Shown here one piece after another: positions 17,546 to 25,767 of a DNA stretch of 38,548 nt. A model generated the notes under the pieces. It saw only the letters and a list, made by a program, of their open reading frames with translations, was not told the DNA's origin and did no database searches. Location: the NCBI RefSeq assembly GCF_035998295.1, contig NZ_DASYHS010000051.1:1-38548 (forward strand). The letters run 5' to 3'. This DNA is from DASYHS01 sp035998295 (lineage in GTDB: Bacteria > Pseudomonadota > Alphaproteobacteria > Azospirillales > Azospirillaceae). The number at the start of each line of letters is the position of its first letter. Position 1 is the first letter of the stretch. Position numbers and translations under genes: made by a program.

Positions 17546-18352
17546 ATGGCGGGACGGTTGGAAGGCAAGGTCGCGCTGGTCGTGGGCGCCGGGTCGAGCG
17601 GACCGGGCTGGGGGAACGGCAAGGCGACCGCCGTGCTGTTTGCCCGGGAAGGCGCGCACGTGGTCTGCGCCGACCTGAACGAGGAGGCTGCCCGGGAGAC
17701 CGCCGCCCTGATCGAGGGCGAAGGCGGCACCGCGCTCGCCGTCCGGGCCGACGCCGCGCAGTCGGCCGAGATGGAGCGCCTGGTCGCCCTCGCCGTGCAA
17801 CGGTTCGGGCGCATCGACGTCCTCGACAACAATGTCGGGATCGCCGAGGTCGGCGGCGTCGTCGAGCTGTCCGAAGCGGTGTGGGAGCGCGTGCTCTCGG
17901 TCAACCTGAAATCCTGCTTCCTCGCCATGAAGCACGTCATCCCGGTCATGGAGGGCCAGGGCGGCGGCTCGATCGTGAACATCTCCTCCATCGCCTCCAT
18001 CCGCCACATCGGCGTCCCCTATCCCGCCTACGCGGCGTCCAAGGCGGCGATGAACCAGCTGACCCGCGTCACCGCCGTCCAGTACGCCGCGCGGAGGATC
18101 CGGGTGAACGCGGTGCTGCCCGGGCTGATGAAGACGCCGATGGTCGAGCGCTCCGCCGGCCTCGCGGCGAGCTACGCCGATGGCGACGTCGAGGAGATGT
18201 GGCGCCAGCGCGACGCGATGGTCCCGATGGGCCACATGGGCGACGCCTGGGACGTGGCCCATGCGGCGTTGTTCCTCGCTTCCGACGAGGCGCGCTACGT
18301 CACCGGGATCGAGCTGGTCGTCGATGGCGGCATCACTCTGAAATGCGACTAG
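17546..18352 (+). CDS. SDR family NAD(P)-dependent oxidoreductase
   Basis: A classical short-chain dehydrogenase of 268 residues. The cofactor loop reads VVGAGSSGPGWGNGKATA, longer than the usual TGxxxGIG. CADLNEEAA holds Asp43, which favours NAD over NADP. The catalytic set is Ser148 (NISSIAS), Tyr162 and Lys166 (YAASKAAM). The usual NNAG motif is NNVG (95-98). ATG 17546 follows a strong site (GAGGAGG). FabG-like oxidoreductases of this form act on hydroxy or keto compounds. The divergent CitE-like lyase hints at a shared carboxylic-acid pathway, which is inference. Confidence 0.9.
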   Translation: MAGRLEGKVALVVGAGSSGPGWGNGKATAVLFAREGAHVVCADLNEEAARETAALIEGEGGTALAVRADAAQSAEMERLVALAVQRFGRIDVLDNNVGIAEVGGVVELSEAVWERVLSVNLKSCFLAMKHVIPVMEGQGGGSIVNISSIASIRHIGVPYPAYAASKAAMNQLTRVTAVQYAARRIRVNAVLPGLMKTPMVERSAGLAASYADGDVEEMWRQRDAMVPMGHMGDAWDVAHAALFLASDEARYVTGIELVVDGGITLKCD

Positions 18353-18362
18353 GGATGCAGGG

Positions 18363-18409
18363 ATCAGACCTTAGGAGTGATGTCTTGAACATCATCCCTG
18401 AGGCCTGAT
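18363..18409. repeat. Large imperfect palindrome upstream of the XRE gene
   Basis: Two 21-nt arms (18363-18383 and 18389-18409) flank a 5-nt centre (CTTGA); 17 of 21 positions pair. The arms start and end with ATCAG...TGATGT and ACATCA...CTGAT. There is no T-run after it, so it is a poor terminator for the SDR gene 10 nt upstream. It overlaps the -35/-10 candidate of the XRE gene, so an operator for self-repression is a better reading. Confidence 0.75.
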
Positions 18410-18414
18410 ATATA
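18385..18414 (+). promoter_or_regulatory. Candidate promoter of the XRE gene, inside the palindrome
   Basis: TTGAAC (18385-18390) and TATATA (18409-18414) are 18 bp apart. A transcript would start near 18421, about 22 nt before ATG 18443. The -35 lies in the centre of the palindrome and the -10 overlaps its right end, so a protein bound to the palindrome would block the polymerase. Confidence 0.6.
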
Positions 18415-18442
18415 TGCCCTGCTGCATGGACGAGGACCCCGC

Positions 18443-18712
18443 ATGATGACCGCCGCGCAGATGCGCGCCGCCCGTGCCCTGCTCGGCATGGACCAGAAAC
18501 AGCTGGCGGAGCTCTCGGGCGTGTCTCTGCCGACCATCCAGCGGATGGAGGCGAGCGAGGGCAACGTGCGCGGCGTCGTGGACACGCTGACCAAGGTCGT
18601 CGAGGCGCTGGAACGCGCCGGCGTCCAGCTGATCGGCGACGACGCGGCGAGCGTCGGGGGCGGGCGCGGGGTGCGTCTCAGGGAGCCCGCGCCGAAGACG
18701 CCGCCGGAGTAG
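18443..18712 (+). CDS. Small XRE-family helix-turn-helix regulator
   Basis: An 89-residue protein made of one Cro/C1-type domain. QMRAARALLGMDQKQLAELS and SGVSLPTIQRMEASEG form helices 1-4, with KQLAEL...SLPTIQRME as the helix-turn-helix. The C-terminal VVDTLTKVVEALERAGVQLI is a helix that may help dimerise, followed by a short disordered tail. It starts ATGATG, so the second Met could also be used; GAGG precedes it. The palindrome directly upstream suggests it controls itself. It may also control the SulP gene that starts 87 nt downstream on the same strand. Confidence 0.88.
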   Translation: MMTAAQMRAARALLGMDQKQLAELSGVSLPTIQRMEASEGNVRGVVDTLTKVVEALERAGVQLIGDDAASVGGGRGVRLREPAPKTPPE

Positions 18713-18799
18713 CGATCGTCCAGGCAGCACGTCGCGACGGCGACCGCCGACCCAGGGCCGACGATCCCGCCGCATCCCGCGGTAAGAGAAAGCATCGTC

Positions 18800-20470
18800 A
18801 TGGCCTCCCGGCCCGCCGACCCGACCTTCACCGAACTGTTCACCCCGAAACTGGTCACCGTCCTGCGTGAACGCTACGGGCCTGCCGACTTGCGCGCCGA
18901 CGCCGTCGCGGGGCTGACCGTCGCCATCGTCGCCCTGCCGCTGTCGATGGCGATCGCGATCGCCTCCGGCGTCACGCCCGACCGCGGCCTCTACGCCGCG
19001 ATCGTCGGCGGCTTCATCGTCTCCCTGATGGGCGGCAGCCGCTTCCAGATCGGCGGACCCGCCGGCGCCTTCATCGTCCTCGTCGCCGCGACCGTCGGGC
19101 GGCACGGCGTCGACGGGCTGATCCTGGCGACCCTGCTCTCGGGGCTGATCCTGGTCGCGATCGGCTTGCTGAGACTCGGCACCTTCATCAAGTACATCCC
19201 CTATCCGGTGACGGTGGCCTTCACCGCAGGCATCGCGGTCATCATCTTCGCCAGCCAGCTCCGCGAGCTGCTGGGCCTCGACCTCGAGAGGGAGCCCGGG
19301 CCGATCGTTCCCAAGCTCGCCGCCATTGCCGACGCCCTGCCGACCGCCACCCCCTCGGCCGTGGCAGTGGCGCTCGTCACGGTCGGCGCGATCGCGGCGA
19401 CGCGCCGGTTCCGGCCGCACTGGCCCGCGATGCTGATCGCGGTGGCCGTCGCCTCGGTGGCGAGCTGGGGGCTGGGCCTGCCGGTCGAGACGATCGGCTC
19501 CCGGTTCGGCGGCATTCCCGGCTCCCTGCCCGCCCCCCATCTGCCGGCCCTCTCGACGGACAAGGTCCTCGCGGTACTCCCCGACGCGCTGGCCTTCGCG
19601 CTTCTGGGCGGGATCGAGAGCCTGCTTTCGGCCGTCGTCGCCGATTCCATGAGCGGCCGCCGGCACCGCTCGAACTGCGAACTGGTGGCGCAGGGGACCG
19701 CGAACGTCGCCTCCGCCCTGTTCGGCGGCATCTGCGTGACCGGCACCATCGCGCGCACGGCCACCAACGTCCGGGCGGGCGCACGCGGCCCGGTCGCCGG
19801 AATGCTGCATTCGGCGTTCCTGCTGCTGTTCATGCTCGCGGCGGCACCGCTGGCGAGCTACATCCCGCTCGCGGCGCTGGCCGCCGTACTCGCGGTCGTC
19901 GCCTGGAACATGGCGGAAAAGCACGAGCTCCTGGCATTGCTGCGCTCCTCGCGCGGCGATGCGGTCGTGGTGCTCGCGACGTTCCTGCTGGTGGTCCTGC
20001 GCGACCTGACCGAGGGCATCCTGGTCGGGTTCGGGCTGGGTGCGCTGCTGTTCCTGCACCGCATGGCCCAGGCGGTGGAGGTGCAGGTGGGCGATGATCG
20101 GGCCGACGCCGGCGACGACCGCCGACCCTACGACCCGGACGCGGCCGCCGACCCGGACGTGGCCGTCTGCCGGATCTCGGGAGCGTTCTTCTTCGGCGCC
20201 GCCGCGAATGTCGGGGCGGTGCTCGACCGGCTGGCGGAACACCCGAAGGCCTACGTCCTCGACGTCTCCGGAGTGCCGGACCTGGACTCGACCGCGGCGA
20301 CCACGATCGAGGGCTTCGTGCGCAAGGTGGAGCGCCGGGGCGCCGCCGTCTACGTCGCTGGGGCGCGGCGGCCGGTCCGACGCGTGCTGCTGACGCACGG
20401 GGTCCGCCCGCCGCGGGTCCGCTTCAAGCCAACGCTGGCCGGTGCGCTCGCCGCCGCGCGGGCCCGCTGA
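18800..20470 (+). CDS. SulP family anion transporter with STAS domain
   Basis: A 556-residue inner-membrane transporter. LRADAVAGLTVAIVALPLSM opens the transport domain and ASGVTPDRGLYAAIVGGF follows, both typical of SulP proteins. About ten to eleven hydrophobic helices run to residue 425. A cytosolic STAS domain (about 450-545) follows, with VLDVSGVPDLDSTAATTIEG near its phosphorylatable loop. Members carry sulfate, bicarbonate or dicarboxylates; sequence alone does not decide here. No carbonic anhydrase or sulfate-assimilation gene is adjacent. ATG 18800 follows AAGAGAAAG. Its TGA abuts the convergent kinase's stop, together forming TGATCA. Confidence 0.92.
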   Translation: MASRPADPTFTELFTPKLVTVLRERYGPADLRADAVAGLTVAIVALPLSMAIAIASGVTPDRGLYAAIVGGFIVSLMGGSRFQIGGPAGAFIVLVAATVGRHGVDGLILATLLSGLILVAIGLLRLGTFIKYIPYPVTVAFTAGIAVIIFASQLRELLGLDLEREPGPIVPKLAAIADALPTATPSAVAVALVTVGAIAATRRFRPHWPAMLIAVAVASVASWGLGLPVETIGSRFGGIPGSLPAPHLPALSTDKVLAVLPDALAFALLGGIESLLSAVVADSMSGRRHRSNCELVAQGTANVASALFGGICVTGTIARTATNVRAGARGPVAGMLHSAFLLLFMLAAAPLASYIPLAALAAVLAVVAWNMAEKHELLALLRSSRGDAVVVLATFLLVVLRDLTEGILVGFGLGALLFLHRMAQAVEVQVGDDRADAGDDRRPYDPDAAADPDVAVCRISGAFFFGAAANVGAVLDRLAEHPKAYVLDVSGVPDLDSTAATTIEGFVRKVERRGAAVYVAGARRPVRRVLLTHGVRPPRVRFKPTLAGALAAARAR

Positions 20471-21415
20471 TCAGCCCTGGCCCGGGCCCCGGGCCGGCGG
20501 CGCGACCACCGCGAGCGGGCGGGGCGCCACCCGGACCTCCAGCGGAAGGCGCGCGATCACGTCGCCGTCGCCCTGGACGGCCTCCCCGTCCGGCCCCTCG
20601 ACCAGCGCATGCTCGGCCCGCACCACCGCATAGTCCCTCATGCGGTGGATGGTGCCGAGCACGACGCCCGCCGTATAGCGCAGCGCATGCCAGCGGCCGA
20701 TGCGCGGGAACAGGCACACATGCAGGCAGGGATCGTCCAGCCGCACGTCCGGCGCGCAGACGAAGCGGCCGCCATAGAAATGCCCCTTGGCCAGGATCAC
20801 CGCCCCGACCTCCCAGCTCCGACCGTCGACCGTGACGCGGTAGGAGCCGGATCGGCCGAGGGCGAGCTGGCGCAGCGTCTCGACCGCATAGGCCCCCTTC
20901 CCGGCGATCCGCTTCAGGATCGGGTCCACCTGCTCGACGACATGGGCGTCCAGGCCGGCCCCGGCCATCATCGAGAACGCCCGCCCGTTGGCGAGGCCGG
21001 GATGGATCAAGCGCGGCCGCCCGCGGGCGATCACCTCGGCGACGCCGGCCGGATCGAGCGGCAGGCCCAGCTCGGCCGCCAGTACGTTCGCCGTGCCGAG
21101 CGGAATGATGCCGAGCGGTACCGGCCCGCCCGCCGCCGACCGGCCTACGAGGCCGTTCACGACCTCGTTGATGGTGCCGTCGCCGCCGGCGGCGACCAGC
21201 ATGTCGCACTGGGAGGCGACGAGTTCACGCGCCATGCGCTCGGCGTCGCCGCGCGCGCCGGTATCGAGCACGCGGACCGCCGCGCCGGCCGCGGCGAGTG
21301 CCGCGAGCGTGGCACGGAAGCGCCGGCGGCGGCGGGCGCCCGCGACGGGGTTGTGGATGACGAGCAGCCGGCGCGCCGACGGTGGAAGGACGACTGGAAC
21401 GGACGGCAGGGTCAA
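20471..21415 (-). CDS. Diacylglycerol kinase family lipid kinase (YegS/DgkB type)
   Basis: A 314-residue soluble lipid kinase. LLVIHNPVAGARRRRRF is the family start, MLVAAGGDGTINEVVNGL the nucleotide-binding GGDGT motif, and LGIIPLGTANVLAAELGLP the second signature. The C-terminal AVQGDGDVI resembles the family's xGE/D-containing end. The start is TTG 21415; no ATG or GTG fits before the conserved region, and no strong ribosome site is visible, so translation may be weak. Enzymes of this group phosphorylate diacylglycerol or related lipids. Divergent from a PlcP-like phosphatase and a glycosyltransferase, it could recycle diacylglycerol into phosphatidic acid. That link is inference. Confidence 0.9.
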   Translation of the reverse strand: MTLPSVPVVLPPSARRLLVIHNPVAGARRRRRFRATLAALAAAGAAVRVLDTGARGDAERMARELVASQCDMLVAAGGDGTINEVVNGLVGRSAAGGPVPLGIIPLGTANVLAAELGLPLDPAGVAEVIARGRPRLIHPGLANGRAFSMMAGAGLDAHVVEQVDPILKRIAGKGAYAVETLRQLALGRSGSYRVTVDGRSWEVGAVILAKGHFYGGRFVCAPDVRLDDPCLHVCLFPRIGRWHALRYTAGVVLGTIHRMRDYAVVRAEHALVEGPDGEAVQGDGDVIARLPLEVRVAPRPLAVVAPPARGPGQG

Positions 21416-21575
21416 GGGCGGACCTCGAACGTGTCGGAACGGTTACACTCAGAATTCAGAAATAAGCAGCATATATTTCAGTTCAGAGAAGATTTTCCGT
21501 GAAGCTCAAGCTGTATACTACAAGTATTGATCGTGCGCGACATCTCGATGTATAGGCCATCCAGTTCTCCATTCC
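21416..21575. promoter_or_regulatory. AT-rich divergent promoter region (lipid kinase / phosphoesterase)
   Basis: These 160 bases are the most AT-rich in the window, with ATATATTT near 21471-21478 and an extended -10-like TGTATACT at 21512-21519 facing the phosphoesterase gene. TTCAG occurs three times between 21453 and 21487. I do not see a good pair of CTGTCAT half-sites (Pho box), nor a convincing -35 for either direction. Two divergent genes begin at its edges, so it must hold promoters for both. Confidence 0.55.
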
Positions 21576-22373
21576 ATGACGGGAACGCCGATGCAGCCCG
21601 CCGAGACCACTTATCGCTACCGCACGATCTGGATCTCCGACGTCCATCTCGGGACGCGGGGTTGCAAGGCGGACATGCTGCTGGATTTCCTGCGCCGGAC
21701 CGAGTCCGAGTACCTCTATCTCGTCGGCGACATCGTCGATGGATGGCGCCTGAAGCGGAGCTGGTACTGGCCGCAGGCCCACAACGACGTCGTCCAGAAG
21801 CTGCTGCGCAAGGTGCGCAAGGGCACGAAGGTGTTCTACATCCCCGGTAACCACGACGAGGCGCTGCGCCAGTTCATCGGCCTGCAGTTCGGCGGCGCGA
21901 CGGTGGTCGACGAGGCGGTCCACGTCACCGCCGACGGGCGGCGCTTCCTGGTGATCCACGGCGACAGCTTCGACGCCGTCGTCAAATACGCGAAATGGCT
22001 CGCCCATCTCGGCGACACGGCCTACACGGTGCTGCTCGTCCTCAACACATGGCTGAACCAGGCGCGGCGCCGCCTCGGCTTCACCTACTGGTCGCTCAGC
22101 GCCTACCTGAAGCACAAGGTCAAGAACGCCGTCGAATACATCGGCAACTACGAGACGGCCCTGGTCGAGGAGGCGCGGCGCCGCGACGTCGACGGCGTGA
22201 TCTGCGGCCATATCCACAGCGCCGGCATGCGCGACATGCAGGGCGTCCTCTACTGCAACGACGGGGACTGGGTCGAGTCCTGCACGGCCCTGGTCGAGCA
22301 CGAGACCGGGGAGCTGGAGATCCTGGACTGGGCCGAGCCCCGACACGCGCTGCCGGTCAGGGCCGCCGCGTGA
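21576..22373 (+). CDS. Calcineurin-like metallophosphoesterase, COG2908 (LpxH/PlcP-like)
   Basis: A 265-residue two-metal phosphoesterase. The metal motifs appear in order: ISDVHLG (Asp22, His24), LVGDIVDGW, IPGNHDE, IHGDSFD and CGHIHSA. COG2908 includes LpxH (UDP-2,3-diacylglucosamine hydrolase) and also PlcP, which removes phospholipid head groups to give diacylglycerol under phosphate stress in alphaproteobacteria. The next gene, overlapping by 4 nt (GTGA), is a GT4 glycosyltransferase, an arrangement reported for plcP-agt pairs. I therefore favour PlcP, but the lipid A genes downstream keep LpxH-type function possible. ATG 21576 and ATG 21591 are both possible starts. Confidence 0.88.
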   Translation: MTGTPMQPAETTYRYRTIWISDVHLGTRGCKADMLLDFLRRTESEYLYLVGDIVDGWRLKRSWYWPQAHNDVVQKLLRKVRKGTKVFYIPGNHDEALRQFIGLQFGGATVVDEAVHVTADGRRFLVIHGDSFDAVVKYAKWLAHLGDTAYTVLLVLNTWLNQARRRLGFTYWSLSAYLKHKVKNAVEYIGNYETALVEEARRRDVDGVICGHIHSAGMRDMQGVLYCNDGDWVESCTALVEHETGELEILDWAEPRHALPVRAAA

Positions 22374-23383
22374 GGATCCTGATCGTCTCGGACGCTTGGC
22401 ACCCGCAGGTGAACGGCGTCGTGCGCACGCTGACCACGGTTCGGGCCGAACTGGAGGCGCTGGGCAACACGGTCGAGGTCGTGGGGCCCGAACGGTTCCG
22501 CACCATGCCGATGCCGACCTACCCGGAGATCCGGCTGGCGCTGCGCCCGGGGCCGCGGCTCTCGGGCATGATCGAGGACTTCGCGCCGGACGCGATCCAT
22601 GTCTCGACCGAGGGCCCGCTCGGCTTCGCGGCGCGGCGCTACTGCCTGAAGCGGGGCCTGCCCTTCACGACCGCCTACCACACGCGGTTCCCGGAATACG
22701 TCCGCGACCGGATGCCCGTGCCGCTGGCGGTCGGCTACGCGGTCGTGCGCCGCTTCCATGCCCCGTCGGCCGCGGTGATGGTCGCCACACGCAGCATCGA
22801 GGACGACCTCCGCCGGCGCGGCTTCGCCAATATCAGGCGCTGGAGCCGCGGCGTCGACACGGGGCTGTTCCGCCCGCGCCAAAAGGACTTCCTCGACGCG
22901 GCGCGCCCGATCAGCCTGTATGTGGGCAGGGTGGCGGTGGAGAAGAACATCGAGGACTTCCTCCGCCTCGACCTGCCGGGCACCAAGCTCGTCGTCGGCG
23001 ACGGGCCGCAGCTCGCCGAGCTGCGCCGCCGCCATCCCGACGTGCGTTTCGTGGGCGCCAAGCATGGCGAGGACCTGGCCCGCCACTACGCCGCGGCCGA
23101 CGTCTTCGTCTTCCCGTCGCGCACCGACACCTTCGGCCTCGTCCTGCTGGAGGCGATGGCCTCGGGCCTGCCGGTCGCGGCCTATCCGGTTCCGGGCCCG
23201 CTCGACGTGGTCGGCGGCTCCGAAGCGGGCTGCCTGGACGAGGACCTGGGACGGGCGGTGAAGGCGGCGTTGCGCATCGCGCCGGAGCGCTGCCGCGAGC
23301 ACGCGCTGCGCTTCTCCTGGCGCGCATCGGCCGAGCAGTTCCTCGATAACCTGCGCCCGATCGAGGACGGAAGAATCCCTTAG
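22370..23383 (+). CDS. GT4-family glycosyltransferase (Agt/mannosyltransferase-like)
   Basis: A 337-residue GT-B glycosyltransferase. RILIVSDAWHPQVNGVVRTL is the acceptor-side N-terminus typical of GT4 lipid glycosyltransferases, VSTEGPLGFAARRYC and TTAYHTRFPEYV follow, and FVFPSRTDTFGLVLLEAMAS carries the EX7E-like donor-binding motif. GTG 22370 overlaps the phosphoesterase stop, so the two are translationally coupled. Relatives transfer glucose, glucuronate, mannose or sulfoquinovose to diacylglycerol or other lipids. With a PlcP-like partner it could glycosylate the released diacylglycerol. It could also act on a lipopolysaccharide core. The sugar and acceptor are not proven. Confidence 0.88.
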   Translation: MRILIVSDAWHPQVNGVVRTLTTVRAELEALGNTVEVVGPERFRTMPMPTYPEIRLALRPGPRLSGMIEDFAPDAIHVSTEGPLGFAARRYCLKRGLPFTTAYHTRFPEYVRDRMPVPLAVGYAVVRRFHAPSAAVMVATRSIEDDLRRRGFANIRRWSRGVDTGLFRPRQKDFLDAARPISLYVGRVAVEKNIEDFLRLDLPGTKLVVGDGPQLAELRRRHPDVRFVGAKHGEDLARHYAAADVFVFPSRTDTFGLVLLEAMASGLPVAAYPVPGPLDVVGGSEAGCLDEDLGRAVKAALRIAPERCREHALRFSWRASAEQFLDNLRPIEDGRIP

Positions 23384-23476
23384 CCCTGCCGGAAGCACGT
23401 GATAATGTGCCGCGCCTCGGTCCGGGCGCGCCTTCTGGGCGCTGCCGGACGATGCCGGAACCATTCGACCTTCACG

Positions 23477-24760
23477 ATGCTGCAGACGATCTATCGTGGG
23501 CTGACGGAACTCGGCGGGCCCGCGATCCGGCTTCTCGTGGCCCGGCGCCGGGCTGCCGGCAAGGAAGATCCGCTGCGCCAGCACGAGCGCTTCGGCGTCG
23601 CCTCGCGCCCGCGCCCGGCCGGCCCGCTGGTGTGGTGCCATGCCGCGAGCGTGGGCGAGTCGCTGTCGCTGCTGGCGCTGGTGCGCCGCCTGCTCGACGC
23701 GCGGCCCGAGCTGTCGGTGCTGGTCACGACCGGCACCGTCACCTCGGCGCGGCTGATGGGCGAGCGCCTGCCGGAACGGGCATTCCACCACTACGCCCCC
23801 ATCGACCGCATGCCCTGGGTGCGGCGCTTCCTCGACCACTGGCGGCCCGACCTCGCGGTATGGACCGAGTCCGAGTTCTGGCCCAACGTGCTGTCGGAAC
23901 TGCGCCGCCGCAAGGTCCCCGCCGCCCTGATCAACGCCCGCATGTCCAGCCGGAGCTTCCGGAACTGGCAGCGCGCGCCGGGCCTGATCGGCCCTCTGCT
24001 GGCGGGCTTCCGCCTGTGCCTCGCCCAGACCGAAACCGAGGCGGACCGCCTGCGCCGGCTCGGCGCCGCGGCGGCGTCGTGCATCGGCAACCTGAAATAT
24101 TCCGCCGACCCGCTGCCCGCCGACCCGCAGGCCGCCGACGCGCTCCGGCGGGCGATCGGCGGCCGGCCGGCCTGGCTGCTCGCCAGCAGCCACCCCGGCG
24201 AGGAGGCCATCGCCGCCCGCGTCCATGCGGAGCTGTCGGGCCGCGTCCCCGGCCTGCTGACCATCGCGGCCCCCCGCCATCCCCATCGCGGCGCGGAGGT
24301 CGCGGACGCGTTCGCCGCTCTCGGCCTCAGGGCGACGCTCCGCTCGGCCGGCGCGCTGCCGCAGCCAGGCGACGACGTCTACGTCGCCGACACGATGGGT
24401 GAGCTCGGCCTGTTCTACCGGCTCAGCCCGGTGGTGTGCGTCGGCGGTTCGCTGGTCCCCTTCGGAGGCCACAACCCCGTGGAGCCGGCGCAACTCGGCG
24501 CGGCCCTCGTCTACGGGCCGCACATGACGAACTTCGCCGAGATCACGGCCGAGCTCGAAGCGGCGGGGGGAGCGCTGGCCGTCCCCGACGCCGGCGCGCT
24601 GACCGCGGCACTCGCCCGGCTGCTCGCCGACGGCGGCGAACGCGATCGGATGGCCGCCGCCGCGGCGGCCGTGGCCGAGCGCAACCGCGCCGTGGTCGAG
24701 CGCGTGCTGGGCGCCCTGGAGCCCCTGCTCGCCGAAGCCGGGATCGGTGCACGGCCATGA
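23477..24760 (+). CDS. waaA: 3-deoxy-D-manno-octulosonic acid (Kdo) transferase
   Basis: WaaA/KdtA adds Kdo to the lipid A precursor at the inner membrane. The 427-residue length fits. WCHAASVGES contains Glu61, the proposed catalytic base, and VVCVGGSLVPFGGHNPVEPA is the signature donor-site segment. The N-terminal helix (TELGGPAIRLLVARRR) would anchor it to the membrane. The upstream frame is open to 23399, but ATG 23477 gives the normal family start; no strong ribosome site is seen. The ending ATGA overlaps the lpxK start. With lpxK and an acyltransferase it forms a lipid A-Kdo block. Confidence 0.94.
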   Translation: MLQTIYRGLTELGGPAIRLLVARRRAAGKEDPLRQHERFGVASRPRPAGPLVWCHAASVGESLSLLALVRRLLDARPELSVLVTTGTVTSARLMGERLPERAFHHYAPIDRMPWVRRFLDHWRPDLAVWTESEFWPNVLSELRRRKVPAALINARMSSRSFRNWQRAPGLIGPLLAGFRLCLAQTETEADRLRRLGAAAASCIGNLKYSADPLPADPQAADALRRAIGGRPAWLLASSHPGEEAIAARVHAELSGRVPGLLTIAAPRHPHRGAEVADAFAALGLRATLRSAGALPQPGDDVYVADTMGELGLFYRLSPVVCVGGSLVPFGGHNPVEPAQLGAALVYGPHMTNFAEITAELEAAGGALAVPDAGALTAALARLLADGGERDRMAAAAAAVAERNRAVVERVLGALEPLLAEAGIGARP

Positions 24761-25767
24761 AGACGCCCGGCTTCTGGTACCGGCCGGCGGGCGCCACGGC
24801 CCGGCTGCTCGCCCCGGCCGGATGGCTCTACGGCGCGGCGGGCTGGCTGCGCGGCCGGGTGACGACCCCGGTGCGCGTCGGCATCCCGGTCGCGTGCGTC
24901 GGCAACCTGGTCGCCGGCGGCGCTGGCAAGACGCCGGTGGCGCTGGCGCTGGGCGCGGTAATGGCGGGACTGCCGTCGCCGGGCCCGACGGTCCATTTCG
25001 TCACCCGCGGCTATGGCGGCCGCCTGCGCGGGCCGCTCGCGGTCGACGCGTCGGTGCACGACGCCGCCGCGGTCGGCGACGAGGCGCTGCTGCTGGCCGA
25101 GGCGGCCCCGACCTGGGTGTCGGCCGACCGCGTGGCGGGCGCGCGCGCCGCCGTCGCGGCCGGCGCCTCGGCGATCGTGCTCGACGACGGCTTCCAGAAC
25201 CCGTGCCTGCACAAGGACGTGTCGCTCGTCGTCGTCGATGGCGGCGCCGGCACGGGCAATGGCTGCCTGGTGCCGGCGGGTCCCCTGCGCGAGCCGGTCG
25301 GCCGCGGCCTCGCCCGGGCGGACGCGGTCGTGATCCTGGGCGAGGACCGGATGGGCGTGGAGGCGAAGGTCGCCGGGCGCCGGCCTGTGCTGCATGCGCG
25401 ACTGGTCCCCGACGCGACGGCCTGCGAACTCGACGGGCGGCGGGTCGTCGCCTTCGCGGGCCTGGCACGGCCGGCGAAGTTCTTCGGGACCCTGGAGGAG
25501 CTGGGCGCCGTCATCGTCGAGGCGGTGCCCTTCCCCGACCACCACCCGTTCCAGCCGATCGAGCTGTCCCGCCTCGCCGGGCTGGCCGAACGGCACGGGG
25601 CCGAGCTCGTCACGACCGCGAAAGACGCGGTGCGCCTGCCGCCGGAGCTGCGCGCGCTCGTGCGCACGGTGCGGGTCGCCGTCGCTTGGCGCGACCCCGG
25701 CGCGCTGGAACGCGTGCTCGCGCCCCTGGTCCGGAAGGCGAAGAGCACGGCCGGCCATGGCGCGTAG
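24757..25767 (+). CDS. lpxK: Tetraacyldisaccharide 4'-kinase
   Basis: LpxK phosphorylates the 4' position of the lipid A disaccharide. The 336-residue protein has a P-loop variant VGNLVAGGAGKTPVALAL with Lys58, preceded by an N-terminal hydrophobic stretch for membrane contact. IVLDDGFQNPCLHKDVSLVV holds the conserved DDGxQ motif, and TTAKDAVRLP near the C-terminus is also typical. ATG 24757 overlaps the waaA stop (ATGA). The stop lies 11 nt inside the next acyltransferase gene, so the three are likely one transcript. Confidence 0.95.
   Translation: MKTPGFWYRPAGATARLLAPAGWLYGAAGWLRGRVTTPVRVGIPVACVGNLVAGGAGKTPVALALGAVMAGLPSPGPTVHFVTRGYGGRLRGPLAVDASVHDAAAVGDEALLLAEAAPTWVSADRVAGARAAVAAGASAIVLDDGFQNPCLHKDVSLVVVDGGAGTGNGCLVPAGPLREPVGRGLARADAVVILGEDRMGVEAKVAGRRPVLHARLVPDATACELDGRRVVAFAGLARPAKFFGTLEELGAVIVEAVPFPDHHPFQPIELSRLAGLAERHGAELVTTAKDAVRLPPELRALVRTVRVAVAWRDPGALERVLAPLVRKAKSTAGHGA

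Noticed and set aside
18363..18409. Intrinsic terminator after the SDR gene
   Set aside because: The hairpin is large but has mismatches and no following T-run, and it overlaps a promoter for the next gene.
21416..21575. Pho box between the lipid kinase and phosphoesterase
   Set aside because: I looked for paired CTGTCAT-like half-sites on both strands and found no good match, so phosphate control stays a guess.
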